Of a DNA stretch of 64,000 nt, positions 1 to 9,246 are shown piece by piece. Source of the DNA: Schaalia hyovaginalis. Lineage in GTDB: Bacteria > Actinomycetota > Actinomycetes > Actinomycetales > Actinomycetaceae. Made by a program: the position numbers and the translations under genes. Position 1 is the first letter of the stretch. The number at the start of each line of letters is the position of its first letter. Where the stretch lies: contig NZ_JACHMK010000001.1 of assembly GCF_014208035.1 (NCBI RefSeq), positions 2,542,001-2,606,000 of the forward strand, written 5' to 3'. The notes beneath the pieces are model-generated. The model had not been told where the DNA came from, ran no database searches, and saw only the letters and a list, made by a program, of their open reading frames with translations.

Positions 1-1
1 G

Positions 2-280
2 ACACTCCGGAAACGAGTTACATGGGAGGCGAAGACATCGTTTGCCGATTTATATATGGTTGTTACGCAAGGATTGGAAGCGATTGAGTCTGGCCTTGTT
101 GAGGCCCATGGCGACACCGCTCAAATCATCAACCAGCAGAAAGCAATATCCGATCGGACTCCAACATCCCTAGCACAGCAATATTGCCCATATCTCGTCG
201 GACTGATAGGATGCGGTTATGGCGCATTGTGGCGTCATGCTCCAATTCTTGCTGACACCAACCCGCGATTGCACTGCTGA
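2..280 (+). CDS. C-terminal part of an unknown protein running in from the left edge
   Basis: The frame is open from the first bases to a TGA at 278-280, so the gene begins outside the window; an internal ATG at 56 is only one possible start. The visible 92 residues include a hydrophobic stretch (CPYLVGLIGCGYGALW) near the end. I recognise no family. The stretch is less GC-rich than the core genes further right, as is the next small gene, which suggests transferred or degraded accessory DNA. It could also be a chance open frame. Confidence 0.35.
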   Translation, partial: TLRKRVTWEAKTSFADLYMVVTQGLEAIESGLVEAHGDTAQIINQQKAISDRTPTSLAQQYCPYLVGLIGCGYGALWRHAPILADTNPRLHC

Positions 281-342
281 TCGATTTAGGGGAGAGTGCA
301 TTCTGGATTTGGGCTTCCGCTCAGCGCCAAGGAGGGATCGCT

Positions 343-528
343 GTGAAAAGCGATAAGCATATCGCCTGGGAAATCACTGGAAGCGCGATATTAATTATTG
401 GAATAATTGCACTTATATACCTGTTTGAAATGCCAGGGTATATCCTCATAGTCGGACTCATGGTGATCGCCGGACAATGGACCGGTCTCCTGCTTTCACG
501 CCGAAGTAGATTCAAAGATGATGAATAG
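343..528 (+). CDS. Small two-helix membrane protein
   Basis: A 61-residue protein with two hydrophobic segments, roughly residues 10-28 and 33-50, separated by a short turn (EMPGY), and a charged tail (RRSRFKDDE). The GTG start is supported by a GGAGG ribosome site at 331-335, 7 nt upstream. No family recognised. It lies 62 bp after the preceding partial gene on the same strand and could be co-transcribed with it. Its size and topology would fit an immunity or accessory peptide, but nothing in the sequence shows that. Confidence 0.55.
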   Translation: MKSDKHIAWEITGSAILIIGIIALIYLFEMPGYILIVGLMVIAGQWTGLLLSRRSRFKDDE

Positions 529-563
529 AATGCCACCTCGAGCCTGATCCATTAGATCATTCA

Positions 564-785
564 TCAGCAGAATGGTTTCAGAGAGCCCTTACCCGGCATT
601 TCGACATCAATCATCATGGCATCCGTATCGAAGTGTTCGCCAGCATTTAGAAGACAGATCGCTTGTGAACCGCTTGCCGCACAAGCTGTAATCAATATGT
701 CATTGCAGACGGAGAGATTCTCTGCCGACTGATTGATGCGGAATTCATCATCGCCAAGAAGCAGCACTTTCATTGATTCGCTCAT
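564..785 (-). pseudogene. Truncated response regulator receiver domain
   Basis: The 73 residues read like the first half of a NarL/LuxR-type receiver domain: a beta-1 strand MKVLLLGDDE with the acidic pair, then a beta-3 strand ending MMIDVEMPG, whose Asp is the expected phospho-acceptor. After MPG the frame runs into unrelated residues and stops. The second half of the receiver domain and the DNA-binding domain are missing. No sensor kinase is visible beside it. The 3' end abuts the tail of the small membrane gene, suggesting a rearrangement junction. Family level is fairly sure, function lost. Confidence 0.6.
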
Positions 786-1121
786 TGAAACTCATGGCAA
801 CAGAATTCAAGCCTTGCTGATCATGGGCGGTCGATGAGGTCGCAATATGAAGGCGAACAATCCACAACAGACCCGAAGCTCTGCATGCGAGGACGCGGTT
901 CTGATGCTTGACAGAAAGGCTAAGAATCGATACCCCTACCCTCTGAAGTTCCCCTGCTTGATACATGTCGACACCTTTGTCGAAACATTATTCGTCACCA
1001 CACTTAAATCAGTTGTTCATCGCATTCGCTTACGAGGAACGCATTCGGATCTTCATAGACCCTTTTCGGGACACAACCTTGGGAAAATGCAGCAAAAGCA
1101 GCGAGGTTCACAGTCAAGGAA
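786..1121. other. Stretch without a convincing gene
   Basis: Open frames exist on both strands, but none shows a recognisable motif or a good ribosome site. Base composition is lower in GC than the flanking core genes. Probably decayed sequence upstream of the response regulator fragment. Confidence 0.4.
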
Positions 1122-1256
1122 TCATACGCGCCTAAACTGCACGAGTAAGACAGGGTGAGAGGAATCCAGACCGGTGAATGCATGAGGATGCAGAGCATTT
1201 AAGATCGCGGACAGCAGGGCAAATGAGAGAAAGGCTCCGATCAACAAATGCTTCAT
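1122..1256 (-). CDS. Possible 44-residue signal-like peptide
   Basis: A short frame with an ATG preceded by GAGGAG 5 nt upstream (1262-1267 on the - strand). The N-terminus MKHLLIGAFLSFALLSAIL is a hydrophobic signal-type or membrane segment, followed by a polar tail. A -1/+1 shift near 1125 would join it to a longer frame (about 1004-1125), so it may be the start of a frameshifted secreted protein. No family recognised; it points toward the response-regulator fragment. Confidence 0.3.
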   Translation of the reverse strand: MKHLLIGAFLSFALLSAILNALHPHAFTGLDSSHPVLLVQFRRV

Positions 1257-1486
1257 AGCAGCTCCTCACTCTGCAGCGCACCCCTGCACCCGATCCCCTC
1301 CCCTTAAGGAAGGGTCAAGGAGGGCTATATCGGAATGACACACACAGACATCACCCACAAAGTGGGTTGAGGATGTTTCCAGAACCTGGAGCGTCCTGAT
1401 TCCCAGGCTCGCATTTCAATTACCCTGTCCGATGAATGGACAAGCATCCTCGTCGCAAGGAGCGCATTCACCTTCTGCTCGGGCAT

Positions 1487-1527
1487 TCTGCTCCGCCCTC
1501 GTCACCCATCGACGAGGGCGGAGCAGA
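1487..1527 (-). terminator. Terminator hairpin after guaB1
   Basis: A 17-bp perfect inverted repeat (arm TCTGCTCCGCCCTCGTC) with a 7-nt loop, just past the guaB1 stop codon. No strong T run follows, which is common in high-GC actinobacteria. Confidence 0.7.
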
Positions 1528-1544
1528 CAAGCTCGACGAAGGAA

Positions 1545-2999
<1,455 letters not shown>

Positions 3000-3134
3000 C
3001 TAGCCCTCCCGTCCGCCGAAAGCACGGCCTCCGCCCCGCCGAGGGCTCCTCTTGTGCGATGCGCGCACCGCCGAACGCGTCGGCACTGCGGAGCCCACAC
3101 GGTCGCCGGACGCCGAGTAATGCTCTCGATGCGC

Positions 3135-3195
3135 AGAAGTGATGACCTCGACGCACAGAAGTGATGACCTCGGTGAAGAAAAGTGATGACCTCGG
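3135..3195 (+). repeat. 22-bp tandem repeat array (GTGATGACCTCG core)
   Basis: Copies begin at 3135, 3157 and 3179; the 22-bp period is exact and the core AAGTGATGACCTCG is identical in each. The array lies between the guaB1 promoter and the 3' end of the siderophore operon. A related array in reverse orientation lies at 17452-17505. Confidence 0.85.
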
Positions 3196-3215
3196 CGGGG
3201 GTGGGGGCGGAGAGG

Positions 3216-4124
3216 TCAGTCTTCGGAGCGCCCCTCGCGCCAGTAGCCCATGAAGGCGACGCTCCTCCGGTCGATGCCCCGGTCGGCGACGAGGTGGCGG
3301 CGCATCGCCTTGACCGAGGAGGCCTCAGCGGCGAGCCAGGCGTACAGACTCGTCGATTTGAGGGCCGCTCCGCCCTTCGCAGTGCGCGGGACCTCCCAGA
3401 GGATCTCGGAATCAATATCGATCTCTTCGACTTCACCGGGGATGCCGACGGGCAGGAGCTCGGCGGCGGCGCACTCGACGCCGGCGACGAGCCCCTCGCC
3501 TCTGGGCGCCGAGCCGCGCGCGAGTGCGCGGACCTCGATGCCGGGATGGCCGGGCAGATAGTCGAGATCGCCCTCGGTCGGCATCTCGACGACGGCGATC
3601 CCCCTCGCCTCGGCGGGGAGCTCCTCGAGGATCCGCGCGATCGCGGGCGCGGCGGTCTCATCGCCGCCGAGGAGGTAAGCATCGGTCCGGGCCGGCGGGA
3701 CGAAGTCGACGCCGCCCGGCTCGCCCTCGAAGAAGGCGTTCGGCCCGAGGAGAACGGCCTCATCCCCGACGCGCGCGGATTCGCACCACGCGGAGGCCGG
3801 ACCGAGCGGCCCGTGACGGATCATGTCGACGACGACGCGCCTGGCACCCGCGGGGCCGGTCACCGCCCGCGTCGTGTAGGTCCGCATGGCGCCTCGCCGG
3901 CGCTCCGGGAGCGCCCGGTACTCGCGGTACCAGTCGGGCCCGCTCGGGAGATGCTCGTAGCCGCCCTCGGCGGCCGGGAGTAGGAGTTTGATCCGCTGGT
4001 CACGGCCAGGATCAGCGAAGGCGTCGAGATCGCCGCCCGCGAAGACCATCCGTCGGATCGAAGGGGTGAGGTCGACGATGCCGACGACGCGGACGCGGAA
4101 GAAGCGGAAGGGCTCGTGCCCCAT
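3216..4124 (-). CDS. Siderophore-interacting protein (SIP/ViuB-type ferric-siderophore reductase)
   Basis: A flavin reductase-like protein of about 302 residues from the ATG at 4124, which sits directly behind the stop of the ABC ATPase gene. The N-terminal half is the FAD-binding barrel with the RTYTTR motif typical of SIPs. The C-terminal half is the NAD(P)H-binding part (LLGGDETAAPAIARI) and ends in a conserved MGYWREG segment. The family reduces Fe(III) in imported siderophores in the cytoplasm to release iron. It is the last gene of the importer operon, fitting that job. A start 45 bp upstream is possible but would overlap the ATPase gene. Confidence 0.88.
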   Translation of the reverse strand: MGHEPFRFFRVRVVGIVDLTPSIRRMVFAGGDLDAFADPGRDQRIKLLLPAAEGGYEHLPSGPDWYREYRALPERRRGAMRTYTTRAVTGPAGARRVVVDMIRHGPLGPASAWCESARVGDEAVLLGPNAFFEGEPGGVDFVPPARTDAYLLGGDETAAPAIARILEELPAEARGIAVVEMPTEGDLDYLPGHPGIEVRALARGSAPRGEGLVAGVECAAAELLPVGIPGEVEEIDIDSEILWEVPRTAKGGAALKSTSLYAWLAAEASSVKAMRRHLVADRGIDRRSVAFMGYWREGRSED

Positions 4125-4125
4125 G

Positions 4126-5058
4126 TCAGATCCCCATTCCCGCCGACGCCCCGATCCCCATCGTCGCACGATGCCGCCCGATCGGGACGATGAGCGGCCC
4201 TCCGGACACGGGGTCGGCGACGACGCGGGAGTCGAGGGCGAAGACCTCGCGGACGAGCGCTTCGTCGAGGATCTCGGCGGGAGCGCCGTCGGCGACGATC
4301 CGCCCGTCCTTCATCGCGACGAGGACGTCGGCGTAGCGGGCGGCGAGGTTGAGATCGTGGAGGACCATGACGATCGTCGTGCCGCGCGAGGCGTTGAGGT
4401 CGACGAGGAGGTCGAGGACTTCGATCTGGTGGGCGAGGTCGAGGTAGGTCGTCGGCTCGTCGAGGAGGAGGATGTCTGTGCGCTGGGCGAGGGCCATCGC
4501 GATCCACACGCGCTGGCGCTGACCGCCGGAGAGCTCGTCGACGGCCCGGTCGGCGAGATCGGCGGTCCGCGTCGCGAGGAGGGCCTCCTCGACGATGCGC
4601 TCGTCGGCGGAGCTGCGCCTGCCGAAGATCCCCTCGTGGGGGTGGCGTCCTCGGGCGACGAGGTCGGCGACGGCGATCCCCTCGGGCGCGAGGGGGTGCT
4701 GGGGGAGCAGCCCGAGCCGTGTGGCGAGTTCACGCGTCGGGAGGGAGGAGATCTCCTCCCCGTCGAGGAGGACCGCGCCGTCGAGGGGCGGGAGGACCCG
4801 GGCTGCGGTCTTGAGGAGGGTCGATTTCCCCGAGGCGTTCGCCCCGATGATCGCGGTGATACGACCGGTGGCGATCTCGAGGTCGACGCCGTGGACGACC
4901 TCGCGGCTCCCGTATCCGGCGACGAGGGCGCGGGCAGCGAGTTCACGCGGGGTCGCCCGGTCTTCACCTCCGAGGTCGGGCGCGCGATCCTCGGGGGCGG
5001 CGAGGGCGGGGCGGCCGCCCGAGGAGGAGGGAGCGGACGGGGCGCGCAGGGCGATCAT
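4126..5058 (-). CDS. Iron-siderophore ABC transporter ATP-binding protein (FepC-like)
   Basis: A 310-residue ATPase with Walker A GANASGKST at 72-80, Q-loop LLPQH near 118-122, signature LSGGQRQR at 176-183, Walker B ILLLDEP at 196-202 and the H-loop VLHDLN. It is a classic FecE/FepC energising subunit. A 40-residue Ala/Pro-rich N-terminal extension is unusual, but the start forms an ATGA overlap with the permease stop, supporting it. It would power uptake through the two upstream FecCD permeases. Confidence 0.92.
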   Translation of the reverse strand: MIALRAPSAPSSSGGRPALAAPEDRAPDLGGEDRATPRELAARALVAGYGSREVVHGVDLEIATGRITAIIGANASGKSTLLKTAARVLPPLDGAVLLDGEEISSLPTRELATRLGLLPQHPLAPEGIAVADLVARGRHPHEGIFGRRSSADERIVEEALLATRTADLADRAVDELSGGQRQRVWIAMALAQRTDILLLDEPTTYLDLAHQIEVLDLLVDLNASRGTTIVMVLHDLNLAARYADVLVAMKDGRIVADGAPAEILDEALVREVFALDSRVVADPVSGGPLIVPIGRHRATMGIGASAGMGI

Positions 5059-6146
5059 GCGAGTCCTCCTTTCCGGTTGAGGGCGATGATCTGGAGGAGG
5101 AGCGCCGGGGCTCCGATGATGCCGGTGACGACGCCGACGGGCAGGACGCTCCAGAAGAGGTGCTGCCCGGCGATGTCGGCGGCGAGGACGAGGGCGGCGC
5201 CGACGAGGCCGGATTCTATGAGGAGGGCCGAGTCGTTCGGTCCGACGAGCCGCGCCGTAATCGGTCCGGCTAGGAAGGCGACGAAGGCGATTGGCCCGGT
5301 CGTCGCGGCGGCGAAAGAGGAGAGGCCGACGACGGCGAGGAGGACGAGGAGCCTGGACCTGGGGACGTCGACACCGAGTCCGATCGCCGTGTCATCGCCG
5401 AGGCGGAGGAGTTCGAGCTCGCGTCCGAGCAGGATGAGCGGGACGCCGAGGAGGAGGAGCGCGCCGCCCAGGAGCGGCGCCTGATCCCAGGAGGCGGAGG
5501 CGAGCGAGCCCGAGAGCCAGCGCATCGCCTCGGGGAGGTCCTGAACCTTCGCACGGAGCTGGACGTAGTTCGTCACGGCGGTGAACATCGCGGAGGCGCC
5601 GATGCCGATGAGGACGATGCGGCCGCCCTGGGAGCCGTCGCGTCCGGCGAGGGCGAGGATCGCGAGGGCGACGCCGAGCCCGACGCCGAGGGCGAAGAGG
5701 TTGACGACGATGCCGGACCAGCCCCACAGGAGGATCGCGACGACGGCCGCGGCGCTCGAGCCGCTCGTCACGCCGATGACGTCGGGGCTCGCAAGTTGGT
5801 TGCGGAGCATCGTCTGGGAGGCGCGCCCGCCGATGCCGAGGGCGGCTCCGGCGAGGAGGGCGATGAGGACGCGCGGGAGTCGCAGCTCCCCGATCGCGAA
5901 GGCGGCTCCCGGGGCGTCACGCCCTGTGAGAACGGCGAAGACCTCCGTGACCGCGTACCAGCGGTCGCCCCAGGCCAGGTCGACGGCGGCGAGGACGAGG
6001 AGGGCGATGAGGAGCGCAGTGCCGACTCGGCGGCGGCGCGCCTCGCGGCGGGCGCGTCCGGCGCGGATGGAGTCGGCGAGGGGCGCGGGCGCCTCGTCCG
6101 GCGCGTCCTGCGCTCCGGTACGGGCCTCGAGGACTGCGGCGTTCAT
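5055..6146 (-). CDS. FecCD-family iron-siderophore permease, second subunit
   Basis: A 363-residue polytopic protein with about nine or ten membrane segments after a cytoplasmic N-terminal region of roughly 40 residues. Family motifs include RLPRVLIALLAGAALGIGG and the GxxGPIAFVAFLAGPI loop that contacts the ATPase. It overlaps both neighbours by 4 bp (ATGA), so translation is coupled. It pairs with the next permease to form the BtuC-like channel. Confidence 0.92.
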   Translation of the reverse strand: MNAAVLEARTGAQDAPDEAPAPLADSIRAGRARREARRRRVGTALLIALLVLAAVDLAWGDRWYAVTEVFAVLTGRDAPGAAFAIGELRLPRVLIALLAGAALGIGGRASQTMLRNQLASPDVIGVTSGSSAAAVVAILLWGWSGIVVNLFALGVGLGVALAILALAGRDGSQGGRIVLIGIGASAMFTAVTNYVQLRAKVQDLPEAMRWLSGSLASASWDQAPLLGGALLLLGVPLILLGRELELLRLGDDTAIGLGVDVPRSRLLVLLAVVGLSSFAAATTGPIAFVAFLAGPITARLVGPNDSALLIESGLVGAALVLAADIAGQHLFWSVLPVGVVTGIIGAPALLLQIIALNRKGGLA

Positions 6147-7153
6147 CGGGCGACCGCCTTCGCGCGGCGGACGACGAGGACGAGGATCGGCGCTCCGATG
6201 AAAGCGGTGATGACTCCGACCGGGATCTCCGAGGGGGCGATGAGGATGCGCCCGGCGACATCGGCGAAGAGGAGGAGGGCGGCGCCGCCGAGCGCGGACA
6301 GGCCGAGGAGGGGGAGGTGACGGGCCCCGGTGAAGGGGCGCAACGCGTGGGGGACCATGAGTCCGACGAAGGAGATCGGTCCTGCGAGGGCGGTGACGGA
6401 GGCGGCGAGGAGGACGGCGGCGAAGCCGGCTCCGGCCTTCGTCGCGCCGACGCGGACGCCGAGCCCAGTCGCGGCCTCATCGCCGAGTGCCAGGAGGTCG
6501 AGCGGGCGGGCCAGGAGGAGGACGAGGAAGGCCCCGAGGACGAGGAGGGGCGCGATCGTCATGATCGCGGACCATGTCCCGCGTCCAAGGGATCCGACCT
6601 GCCAGAAGCGGAAGGCCTCGAGTCCTTGGGCGCGCGGCAGCATGATCGCCGAGACGAGGGAGGACATCGCAGCCGAGGTCGCGACTCCGGCGAGCGCGAG
6701 GGAGAGCGGAGTGGAGCCGCCCGGCCCGATCGTGCTGATCGCATGGACGAGGAGGGCAGCGAGCAGGCCTCCGAGGAGGGCGAGGAGCAGGTAGTCCGAG
6801 AGGCGGTGGGCGCCGAGGAAGGCGATGCCGATGACGACGGCGAGCGCGGATCCGGAGTTCACGCCGAGGACGCCCGGGTCGGCGATGGGATTGCGCGTGA
6901 GCGATTGGAGGAGCGCTCCGGACACGGCGAGGGCGGCGCCGACGAGGAGGGCGATGACGGTCCGGGGGATCCGCTCGCGGACGGCGAGGGCGCCGATCTC
7001 CTGAGAGGTTCCGGTAATGCCGGCGAGGATTTCGTCGGGCCTCACCGCTCTCGCGCCGAAGGCGAGGGAAGCAGCGGCGCCGAGGAGGACGAGGCCGAGG
7101 CCGAGCGCCGCGAGGGCGCCGACCCCGATGCGGTTTCGGCGCGAATGCGCCAT
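6143..7153 (-). CDS. FecCD-family iron-siderophore permease, first subunit
   Basis: A 336-residue permease from the ATG at 7153 (MAHSRRNRIG). A much longer frame continues upstream but is a shadow of the binding-protein gene. Family motifs are visible: RIPRTVIALLVGAALAVSG, LTRNPIADPGVLGVNSG and the C-terminal SEIPVGVITAFIGAP. The last is also the usual FecCD ending. Its start follows a strong hairpin at 7182-7222. The ribosome site is weak (GGGGCG), so lower expression than the binding protein is expected. Confidence 0.92.
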   Translation of the reverse strand: MAHSRRNRIGVGALAALGLGLVLLGAAASLAFGARAVRPDEILAGITGTSQEIGALAVRERIPRTVIALLVGAALAVSGALLQSLTRNPIADPGVLGVNSGSALAVVIGIAFLGAHRLSDYLLLALLGGLLAALLVHAISTIGPGGSTPLSLALAGVATSAAMSSLVSAIMLPRAQGLEAFRFWQVGSLGRGTWSAIMTIAPLLVLGAFLVLLLARPLDLLALGDEAATGLGVRVGATKAGAGFAAVLLAASVTALAGPISFVGLMVPHALRPFTGARHLPLLGLSALGGAALLLFADVAGRILIAPSEIPVGVITAFIGAPILVLVVRRAKAVAR

Positions 7154-7181
7154 GCCTGAAGGCGCCCCGGTCGCGGGCACC

Positions 7182-7222
7182 GCGTTCCTCGCACGCGGCG
7201 ACGCGCCGCGTGCGAGGAACGC
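7182..7222 (-). terminator. Strong hairpin between binding-protein and permease genes
   Basis: A perfect 19-bp stem (arm GCGTTCCTCGCACGCGGCG) with an ACG loop and no U tract. It lies inside the operon, 18 bp beyond the binding-protein stop. It probably stabilises the upstream mRNA end or attenuates read-through into the permeases. Confidence 0.75.
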
Positions 7223-7239
7223 TGTCGGACGGGAGGAGG

Positions 7240-8262
7240 TCACGCGAGCTTGCCCGCGGCTTCGGCGATCTTCGCGACGTAGTCGTCGATGCCCCACGGG
7301 ATCGAGAGCGGCCCGGGGTTCGTCGAGGCGGCGAAGGAGGAGTTGCCGACGAAGACGACGGCGCCCTTCGCGATGGCGGGGATCTTCCCGATGAGGGGGT
7401 CGGCCTGGTAGGTCGCGAGGTCGGACTCCTCGCCGTACATGACGATAAGGTCGACGTCGGACAGGGCGTCGGCGTTCTCGGCGGAGACCTGGACGTAGAA
7501 GGAGCTCGGATCGGCCTCGGAGGCGCTCTTCACGGACCCGGGGACAGCGAGGCCGAGGTCGGCGAGGAAGGCCGTGCGCGGGTCGGTGGTCGTGTAGTAG
7601 CCGATCTGGGAGAGGTCGCTCGTCGATCCGTAGAAGAAGGCGGCCGACTTGCCCTTGATCTCGGGGTGCGCTGCAAGCGCACGGGAGATCCGCTCCTCGA
7701 GTCCGTTCACGAGAGTCTCGCCTTCGGCGGCCTTGTTCATGCCGGCTGCGTCCATGCGGATGAAGTCGCGCCAAGGGGTGCCCCAGGCGACGCTCGGGTA
7801 GGCGATGGTCGGCGCGATCTTCGTCAGGGTGTCGTAGTCCTCCTGGGTGAGGCCGGAGTAGGCGGCGAGGATGATGTCGGGGTCGGTCGCGGCGACGGCT
7901 TCGAAGTCGATCCCGTCGGTCTCGTCGAAGAGGACGGGGGCACCGCCGAGTTCGTCGACCTTCTCCTTCGTCCAGGCCAGCATGCCGGATCCGTCCTCGA
8001 CGCCCCAGGTCTGGGCGGCGAAGCCGACGGGGACGACGCCGAGGGCGAGGGCGACGTCCTGGTTCGCCCAGCCGATGGTCGCGACTCGCTCGACCTTCTG
8101 CGGGACGACGGTCTCGCCGAATGCGTGCTCGATGACTGCCGCGCCGGTACCGGGGGCCGCGGATTCGGCGCCCGCGGATTCGGAGGCCCCGGAGGAGCAT
8201 GCTCCGAGGAGCCCGACGACGAGGGCGGCTCCGGCGGCCGCGATGAGACGATGACGTCGCAT
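7240..8262 (-). CDS. Iron-siderophore ABC transporter substrate-binding lipoprotein
   Basis: A lipoprotein of about 340 residues. The ATG at 8262 is chosen because AAAGGA lies just upstream and because MRRHRLIAAAGAALVVG begins a proper signal peptide ending in the lipobox LLGAC, whose Cys would be lipidated. The rest is a PeriBP_2/FepB-like fold (ATIGWANQDVALALGVVPVG and AYSGLTQEDYDTL). It would capture ferric siderophore outside the membrane and deliver it to the FecCD pair. An earlier start at 8304 would bury the signal peptide. Confidence 0.9.
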   Translation of the reverse strand: MRRHRLIAAAGAALVVGLLGACSSGASESAGAESAAPGTGAAVIEHAFGETVVPQKVERVATIGWANQDVALALGVVPVGFAAQTWGVEDGSGMLAWTKEKVDELGGAPVLFDETDGIDFEAVAATDPDIILAAYSGLTQEDYDTLTKIAPTIAYPSVAWGTPWRDFIRMDAAGMNKAAEGETLVNGLEERISRALAAHPEIKGKSAAFFYGSTSDLSQIGYYTTTDPRTAFLADLGLAVPGSVKSASEADPSSFYVQVSAENADALSDVDLIVMYGEESDLATYQADPLIGKIPAIAKGAVVFVGNSSFAASTNPGPLSIPWGIDDYVAKIAEAAGKLA

Positions 8263-8296
8263 ATCGATCCTTTTCCTAAGGAAAGCTGAAATTACG

Positions 8297-8315
8297 TCAG
8301 ACAAGGCTAGCCTAA
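8297..8315 (-). promoter_or_regulatory. Putative IdeR/DtxR iron box
   Basis: On the - strand the site reads TTAGGCTAGCCTTGTCTGA. Its first 12 positions match the DtxR consensus TTAGGTTAGCCT with one change; the second half is weaker. It lies 35 bp before the binding-protein start. A second palindrome, TTTCCTAAGGAAA at 8272-8284, lies between the box and the start codon. Confidence 0.65.
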
Positions 8316-8376
8316 TTTCTTCGACCGCGACATTCGACGATCATCCTGCGACCTCGGCACCCCCGCCCCCTTACAT

Positions 8377-8441
8377 GGAGCGGAGGGGGCGCCGGAGTCC
8401 GAAAGTCCGAGGGACATCCGTCTCCGACGCCCCTCCGCTCC
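8377..8441 (-). terminator. Long inverted repeat after hemQ
   Basis: Arms GGAGCGGAGGGGGC and GCCCCTCCGCTCC, about 13 bp with one bulge, flank a 38-bp loop that contains further pairing. It lies between the hemQ stop and the iron-box promoter and probably ends the hemA-hemH-hemQ transcript. Confidence 0.6.
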
Positions 8442-8458
8442 GGAGCAGACGAGTCGAT

Positions 8459-9187
8459 TCAGGCGAGGGGCTGGACGGACGCCCACTCGGCGAGCGGCAC
8501 GCGGCGCCCCGTGAAGAAGGGGGTGTCGACGCGGACGTGGAGGCGCGCCTCCGTGTAGCGCTGTGCGTGCAGAACGCCCTCGAGCCTGTCGAGGGAATCG
8601 GCCTCGAAGGCGAGGATCCACTCGTAGTCGCTCATGCCGAAGCTCGACAGGGTCGAGCCCTTGACATCGGGGTACTGGGAGAAGCCGTTGCGGCCGTGCT
8701 CGGACATGATCCGCGAGCGCTCCTCGGCGGGCAGGAGGTACCAGTCGTAGGAGCGGACGAAGGGGTAGACGGTGATCCAGTCGCGGGGCGCGACTCCCGC
8801 GAAGCAGGCGGGGACGTGGCCGCGGTTGAACTCCGCGGGCGTGTGCTGGCCCATGACGGACCAGATCGGGTCGAGGTAGTCGCCCAGCGGCGAGGCGAGC
8901 AACGCCCGGTAGGCCTTCTGGATCGCCGCCGGATCGTCCGAGAGCCACCACACGAGGAGGTCGGCGTCGGCGCGGAAGCCCGCGATGTCATAGGTCCCGC
9001 GCAGCTCGACGCCCTCGACCTCGATCGCCGCCAGGGTGTCGGCGACGAGGGCGGAGCGCTCGGCCTCATCGGAGGGGAGGGGGACGGCGGTGGCGAATAC
9101 GGAGGTGAGGCCGTAGTGGAAGCCGTTGTTGATCGCGTCGATGTCGACGTTCTCGGCGTCGCGCGGATCGTGGACGTAGTTGCCCAT
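8459..9187 (-). CDS. hemQ: Coproheme decarboxylase HemQ (ChdC)
   Basis: A 242-residue chlorite-dismutase-superfamily protein that catalyses the last step of the coproporphyrin-dependent route: oxidative decarboxylation of coproheme to haem b with peroxide. The block YPFVRSYDWYLLP (141-153) carries the Tyr-rich active-site strand, and His164 in MSEHGRNGF is the likely proximal haem ligand. The ATG at 9187 has a GGAG ribosome site. It is the last gene of hemA-hemH-hemQ, which matches the pathway order. Its presence shows that the organism uses the Gram-positive coproporphyrin route. Confidence 0.95.
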   Translation of the reverse strand: MGNYVHDPRDAENVDIDAINNGFHYGLTSVFATAVPLPSDEAERSALVADTLAAIEVEGVELRGTYDIAGFRADADLLVWWLSDDPAAIQKAYRALLASPLGDYLDPIWSVMGQHTPAEFNRGHVPACFAGVAPRDWITVYPFVRSYDWYLLPAEERSRIMSEHGRNGFSQYPDVKGSTLSSFGMSDYEWILAFEADSLDRLEGVLHAQRYTEARLHVRVDTPFFTGRRVPLAEWASVQPLA

Positions 9188-9246
9188 GGTGTACTCCTTC
9201 GTCGGTTGGGGTGATTCGTGGTGGGACGGACGCCGCCCGCCCGCGG

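Noticed and set aside
847..1158. 103-residue + strand frame
   Set aside because: No ribosome site, no motif, and it overlaps a better-supported short frame on the other strand.
3988..5484. Long + strand frame opposite the siderophore ABC genes
   Set aside because: Low-complexity Asp/Glu/Gly-rich translation with no domain; the - strand encodes clear Walker motifs.
7154..8200. N-terminal extension of the first FecCD permease
   Set aside because: The extra 349 residues are Arg-rich noise opposite in frame to the binding-protein gene; MAHSRRNR at 7153 precedes the first helix.
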